NCBI GenBank assembly: GCA_037131655.1
Contig: JBAXQP010000104.1
Span: 1 to 8,764, forward strand
Length of the DNA stretch: 8,764 bases
Source of the DNA: a bacterium
GTDB taxonomy: Bacteria > Armatimonadota > Fimbriimonadia > Fimbriimonadales > JBAXQP01
Reading direction: 5' to 3'
How positions within the stretch are numbered: the first letter of the stretch is position 1; every line of letters starts with the position of its first letter. Below, piece after piece: positions 6,320 through 8,764 of the stretch. The position numbers and the translations under genes are program-made. A model generated the notes under the pieces. It was not told where the DNA came from, did no database searches, and was given only the letters and a program-made list of their open reading frames with translations.

Positions 6320-7297
6320 ATGGCCTTTGATTTCAATTATTTCGAAAAAGAAATCGCCGCTCTTGATGAAAGAATTGACGAACTCAAGCGTCGAGCGGCT
6401 GAAGATAATAATGCGCGAGCGGCCAGAGAAGCTGAGCGCTTGGAAGCTGATAGGGATCGCCTGCTTCAAGAGATTGTCGTACGCTGGGGGCCCTGGGAAA
6501 AAACTTTAGTTGCCCGTCATCCAAAACGACCTTACTGCCTTGATTATATTCGTTTAATTTTCGATGAGTTTGTTGAACTGCATGGCGATCGGAGATTTGG
6601 GGACGATAAAGCCATCGTTTCAGGGGTCGCCCGTTGTGAGGATATGCGAGCAGTGGTTTTAGGCCAACAGAAAGGTCGAGACCTTCAAGAACGCCAGTTG
6701 CGCAACTTCGGCATGAGTAAACCTGAAGGCTATCGCAAAGCCATGCGCTTGATGAGCATGGCTGAAAAGTTTCGACTTCCTATTATCTCTCTTGTCGATA
6801 CACCTGCCGCAGATCCGGGAGTGGAATCGGAAGAGCGCGGGATTAGCGAGGCGATCGCCGAGTCCATGATGGTCATGTTTAGCCTAACCGTGCCCGTTAT
6901 TGTTGTGATTGTCGGCGAAGGAGGAAGCGGCGGGGCGATTGGAATTGCTGCGGGAAACCGTATCTGCATGCTGGAGCATTCAGTTTATTCGGTAATCCCT
7001 CCTGAAGGCTGCGCAGCAATCTTATGGCGTGATCCCACCAAGAGCGCCGAAGCAGCCGAATCACTCAAGTTGACCGCGGATAGCGCTAAGGATTTAGGAA
7101 TTATCGATCAAATAATCCCCGAACCCCTCGGCGGCGCTCATCGTGATTACAATTTCATAGCAAGTTCGGTTAAAAGAGCCATCTTGGAAAGCTATGAACA
7201 ATTACGTAAGATGTCCCCCGAAGAAATAAGAGACCATCGCTACAACCGTTTCCGCTCATTAGGCCGTTACTTGGAAGCAAGCCCCGCGAAAAGCTAA
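6320..7297 (+). CDS. accA: Acetyl-CoA carboxylase carboxyltransferase subunit alpha
   Basis: This is the partner of AccD in the heterotetrameric carboxyltransferase. The 325-residue product has the family's charged N-terminal helical region (about 8-53), LHGDRRFGDDKAIVSG (87-102), QKGRD (117-121), RNFGMSKPEGYRKAMRLM (128-145), EGGSGGAIGIA (200-210), where backbone amides form an oxyanion hole, and SVYSVIPPEGCAAILWRD (221-238). The ATG at 6320 follows a G-rich ribosome site at the end of accD after about eight bases, and the genes are only four bases apart, which suggests coupled, equimolar synthesis. Oddities are TPAADPG (161-167) where TPGAYPG is nearly universal, GQQKGRD where GHQKGRD is usual, and IPPEG for ISPEG. 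The function is still clear from the overall match and the tandem with accD. Confidence 0.97.
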   Translation: MAFDFNYFEKEIAALDERIDELKRRAAEDNNARAAREAERLEADRDRLLQEIVVRWGPWEKTLVARHPKRPYCLDYIRLIFDEFVELHGDRRFGDDKAIVSGVARCEDMRAVVLGQQKGRDLQERQLRNFGMSKPEGYRKAMRLMSMAEKFRLPIISLVDTPAADPGVESEERGISEAIAESMMVMFSLTVPVIVVIVGEGGSGGAIGIAAGNRICMLEHSVYSVIPPEGCAAILWRDPTKSAEAAESLKLTADSAKDLGIIDQIIPEPLGGAHRDYNFIASSVKRAILESYEQLRKMSPEEIRDHRYNRFRSLGRYLEASPAKS

Positions 7298-7413
7298 GAG
7301 GGAGAACGGTTTGATATTGCATGGTGACTAGAAAATTATAAATTTAATAAATATTTTAAATTCTTGCAGGATTTTTTACCGTTGACGGTGAATAGTATTT
7401 TTTGAATGTAGCA

Positions 7414-7450
7414 GGTATGATTACTTGCGTGGTATGATTGCTAGGTATGG
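7414..7450 (+). repeat. Three short GGTATG direct repeats
   Basis: GGTATGATT occurs at 7414-7422 and again at 7431-7439, 17 bases apart. A third partial copy GGTATGG is at 7444-7450. They may be a protein-binding site or repeated promoter-like elements. No other copies stand out in the window, and a chance origin is possible. Confidence 0.35.
7430..7438 (+). promoter_or_regulatory. Possible extended -10 promoter
   Basis: TGGTATGAT fits the extended -10 pattern TGnTATAAT with one mismatch. No -35 box is seen at the right distance, which is tolerated for extended -10 promoters. Transcription would start near 7445, about 60 bases before the terminator hairpin and about 225 bases before the next gene. 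Confidence 0.25.
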
Positions 7451-7505
7451 AAGGGATACGGATAATAAGATGATGCGTCAAGGAAGCGTAACTCGTTTTA
7501 AGTTC

Positions 7506-7525
7506 ACCCATGAGTGGGTTTTTTT
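7506..7525 (+). terminator. Intrinsic terminator
   Basis: ACCCA, loop TGAG, TGGGT, and a run of seven T residues (7519-7525) form a compact hairpin with a U tract. The stem has only five base pairs, three of them GC. It could end the hslU-accD-accA transcript some 210 bases past accA, or act as an attenuator in a leader of the downstream gene. An upstream ACTC (7488-7491 region) could pair with the GAGT in the hairpin loop and stem as an alternative fold. Confidence 0.5.
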
Positions 7526-7655
7526 GCGTTTCTTACTCCTTCATCATTTTCCGACTCGTCCCTTAGTCGCTTTTGAGCACTATTAAGTCAGCTTGCTTTA
7601 ACTTGCTAGTTGATGATTTATGCTTCAAAGGCTTATGTTTGTCTGAAATAAAGAT

Positions 7656-7661
7656 AGGAGG
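7656..7661 (+). promoter_or_regulatory. Strong Shine-Dalgarno site of the secreted-protein gene
   Basis: AGGAGG lies eight bases before ATG 7670. Together with the signal peptide that begins at this ATG, it fixes the start of the last gene in the window. Confidence 0.7.
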
Positions 7662-7669
7662 GAGTAAGA

Positions 7670-8764
7670 ATGCGAATTAAACTTTTCGCTTTTCTGGTTT
7701 CCACAATGGCGCTTGCTTTGCTGTGCGTTAGTATTAACGCTAATGCACAATCCCCAGTTATTACTAGTCTGAACTTTAATGCTGGGAACATTGCCGGTGG
7801 CAACCATGTTATCATCAGCGGATCCAGCCTTGAACTTGGATTTCCATTTCCGGGAAACGTCGTCGTGACTTTTGACGGAAATGTAGTGACAGTTGTGAAC
7901 TCAAGCTTAACTTCTGTAGAAGTTATAGTTCCTGCTGTCGCAGTGCATCAAACCGTTGTGGTGCAAGTCATTAACGATTGGGCTGCATCGAATTTACTAA
8001 GTTACACTTACTATGCTACCCCCCAAGTTTTTGCGATTGCGCCGAACAAGGGAGTCGGAGTTCAACTGCAGGGCGTTGGCCCTGCAACTGGTGGAAACCA
8101 GGTGACGATCTTCGGAAGGAACTTCCCAATAGGCATCACCCCTGCAACGACCATTTCGTGGGGAAGTTCTACTTTGACGACACCTACGGATTTCACAATT
8201 TATGGTGATCCCGCAGATGCAACTCAGGGTCAAATGATTGTCATTAACGCAGCGCCACCGCGAGAAGCGGATCGTGTTGATGTAATTGTCAATACGGCTG
8301 GTGGATCGTTCTCATTAGATACCCTAAATGGTTATTACTATGAGCCAGGTGGTCTGGATTTAGTGGGTAATCCGACTTGGGAGACACCAATTAAAGGCGG
8401 AGGCACATTTAATGCAAAGGTCACCTTGACAGCTCCTGCTGCTGATTCAACTACAATTACACTTGCTAGTAACAATCCGGCAGTCGTGGTGCCTGCTTCT
8501 GTTACTATTCCGAAGAATGGAACTGAAGCTAATTTTGTGGTAACAACTTTGGCCGTTGCCACTGATACGGTTGTTACCGTTTCAGCAACAGCTGGTACGC
8601 TTATTTCAAGTAGGCCGATAACAGTGTTGGCGCCGGTTGTGGATACATTTGTCCTCAGCCCCGCTAGTGTTGCGGGCGGCAGTTCTGTTACCGCTACAGT
8701 CACTCTAGATGGCGCAGCGCCAGTGGGTGGTCTAACTGTAAACATCATCCCAGAGTTTGCCTTA
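7670..8764 (+). CDS. Secreted protein with IPT/TIG-like and Ig-like domains (3' end beyond window)
   Basis: The open frame codes for 365 residues and has no stop before the right edge. It begins with a Sec signal peptide: MRIK, a hydrophobic core (about 5-20) and a probable signal peptidase I site Ala24-Asn-Ala26 before Gln27. Two IPT/TIG-like beta-sandwiches follow: PVITSLNFNAGNIAGGNHVIISG onward (about 29-115), and PQVFAIAPNKG...GGNQVTIFGRNF (about 118-226). Next is an Ig-like repeat (about 229-321) with TLASNNPAVVVPASVTIPKNG, and a second begins at about 325 (FVLSPASVAGGSSVTATVTL) and is cut by the edge. Residues are rich in Val, Thr, Ser, Ala and Gly, as in extracellular beta-repeat proteins. 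Such proteins are usually exported or surface-attached and may serve adhesion or polymer binding, but no catalytic domain or anchor is visible here, so the function is unknown. Confidence 0.88.
   Translation, partial: MRIKLFAFLVSTMALALLCVSINANAQSPVITSLNFNAGNIAGGNHVIISGSSLELGFPFPGNVVVTFDGNVVTVVNSSLTSVEVIVPAVAVHQTVVVQVINDWAASNLLSYTYYATPQVFAIAPNKGVGVQLQGVGPATGGNQVTIFGRNFPIGITPATTISWGSSTLTTPTDFTIYGDPADATQGQMIVINAAPPREADRVDVIVNTAGGSFSLDTLNGYYYEPGGLDLVGNPTWETPIKGGGTFNAKVTLTAPAADSTTITLASNNPAVVVPASVTIPKNGTEANFVVTTLAVATDTVVTVSATAGTLISSRPITVLAPVVDTFVLSPASVAGGSSVTATVTLDGAAPVGGLTVNIIPEFAL

Larger units (their letters stand above)
7298..7669. other. 372 bp AT-rich intergenic region between accA and the secreted-protein gene
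   Basis: No convincing gene lies here. The first part (about 7331-7366) is very AT-rich with an imperfect AT palindrome. The middle (7378-7450) holds a small ACCG-TTGA-CGGT hairpin, two T6 runs and three GGTATG repeats, one forming a possible extended -10. A terminator-like hairpin ends at 7525. The last 140 bases lead into the strong ribosome site of the next gene, and I find no clear promoter in them. A 50-codon frame at 7434-7586 runs through the terminator without a ribosome site and is not believed. Confidence 0.6.

Noticed and set aside
7378..7389. ACCG-TTGA-CGGT hairpin as a terminator for accA, and TTGACG within it as a -35 box
   Set aside because: The stem has only four base pairs and the next T run starts eight or more bases later. 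No matching -10 box lies 16-18 bases from TTGACG.
7430..7530. Known riboswitch (c-di-GMP, ydaO, ZTP, fluoride, preQ1) before the secreted-protein gene
   Set aside because: None of the conserved core sequences of these classes could be recognised.
7434..7586. A 50-codon plus-strand frame starting MIARYGRDTDNK in the accA-downstream gap
   Set aside because: It has no ribosome binding site, runs through the intrinsic terminator, and has an unremarkable composition with no family resemblance.
8338..8748. Long minus-strand open frame opposite the Ig-like repeats
   Set aside because: The plus strand here is a clear continuation of a secreted repeat protein. The Val/Thr-rich minus-strand frame is its complement and shows no start site or family motif.

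Overview
The window is an ordinary bacterial chromosomal stretch that is almost entirely coding, with moderate GC content. It has two divergent gene blocks that meet at a roughly 110 bp promoter region near 3870-3978, plus the start of a large secreted protein gene at the right edge. I see no mobile elements, CRISPR arrays, rRNA or tRNA genes. The gene set (steA/steB-type pair, HslU, accDA tandem, IPT/TIG plus Ig-like secreted protein, TTG and GTG starts) suggests a Terrabacteria-like lineage such as Armatimonadota or a neighbour. That assignment is an inference from gene content and is weak.

Left block, minus strand, read from right to left: glmU (UDP-GlcNAc synthesis), prs (PRPP synthesis), a SteA-like membrane-anchored protein with a thiamin-pyrophosphokinase-like fold, and the 5' part of a SteB/MctB-like gene that runs off the left edge. 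Spacing is tight: a 35 bp gap between glmU and prs, 37 bp between prs and steA, and an ATGA overlap between steA and steB. This looks like one transcript driven by a promoter at 3919-3947. It joins precursor supply for the cell wall and nucleotides with a pair linked to septation in Corynebacterium. Shine-Dalgarno sites place the starts of three of these genes inside the longest possible reading frames, including a TTG start for glmU.

Right block, plus strand: hslU (ATPase of the HslVU protease), then accD and accA (the two carboxyltransferase subunits of acetyl-CoA carboxylase). hslU has no hslV next to it. It begins a few bases after a perfect TATAAT box and has no ribosome binding site, so its mRNA is probably leaderless. 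accD and accA are four bases apart and clearly co-translated.

Beyond accA is a 372 bp AT-rich non-coding region with short GGTATG repeats, a possible extended -10 promoter and an intrinsic terminator. It is followed by a secreted protein (signal peptide, two IPT/TIG-like domains, Ig-like repeats) that is cut by the right edge. I did not find a clearly new biological system. The most interesting points are the orphan, apparently leaderless hslU, the steAB-type pair tied to glmU-prs, unusual residues in conserved carboxyltransferase motifs, and the terminator-bearing leader region upstream of the secreted protein.
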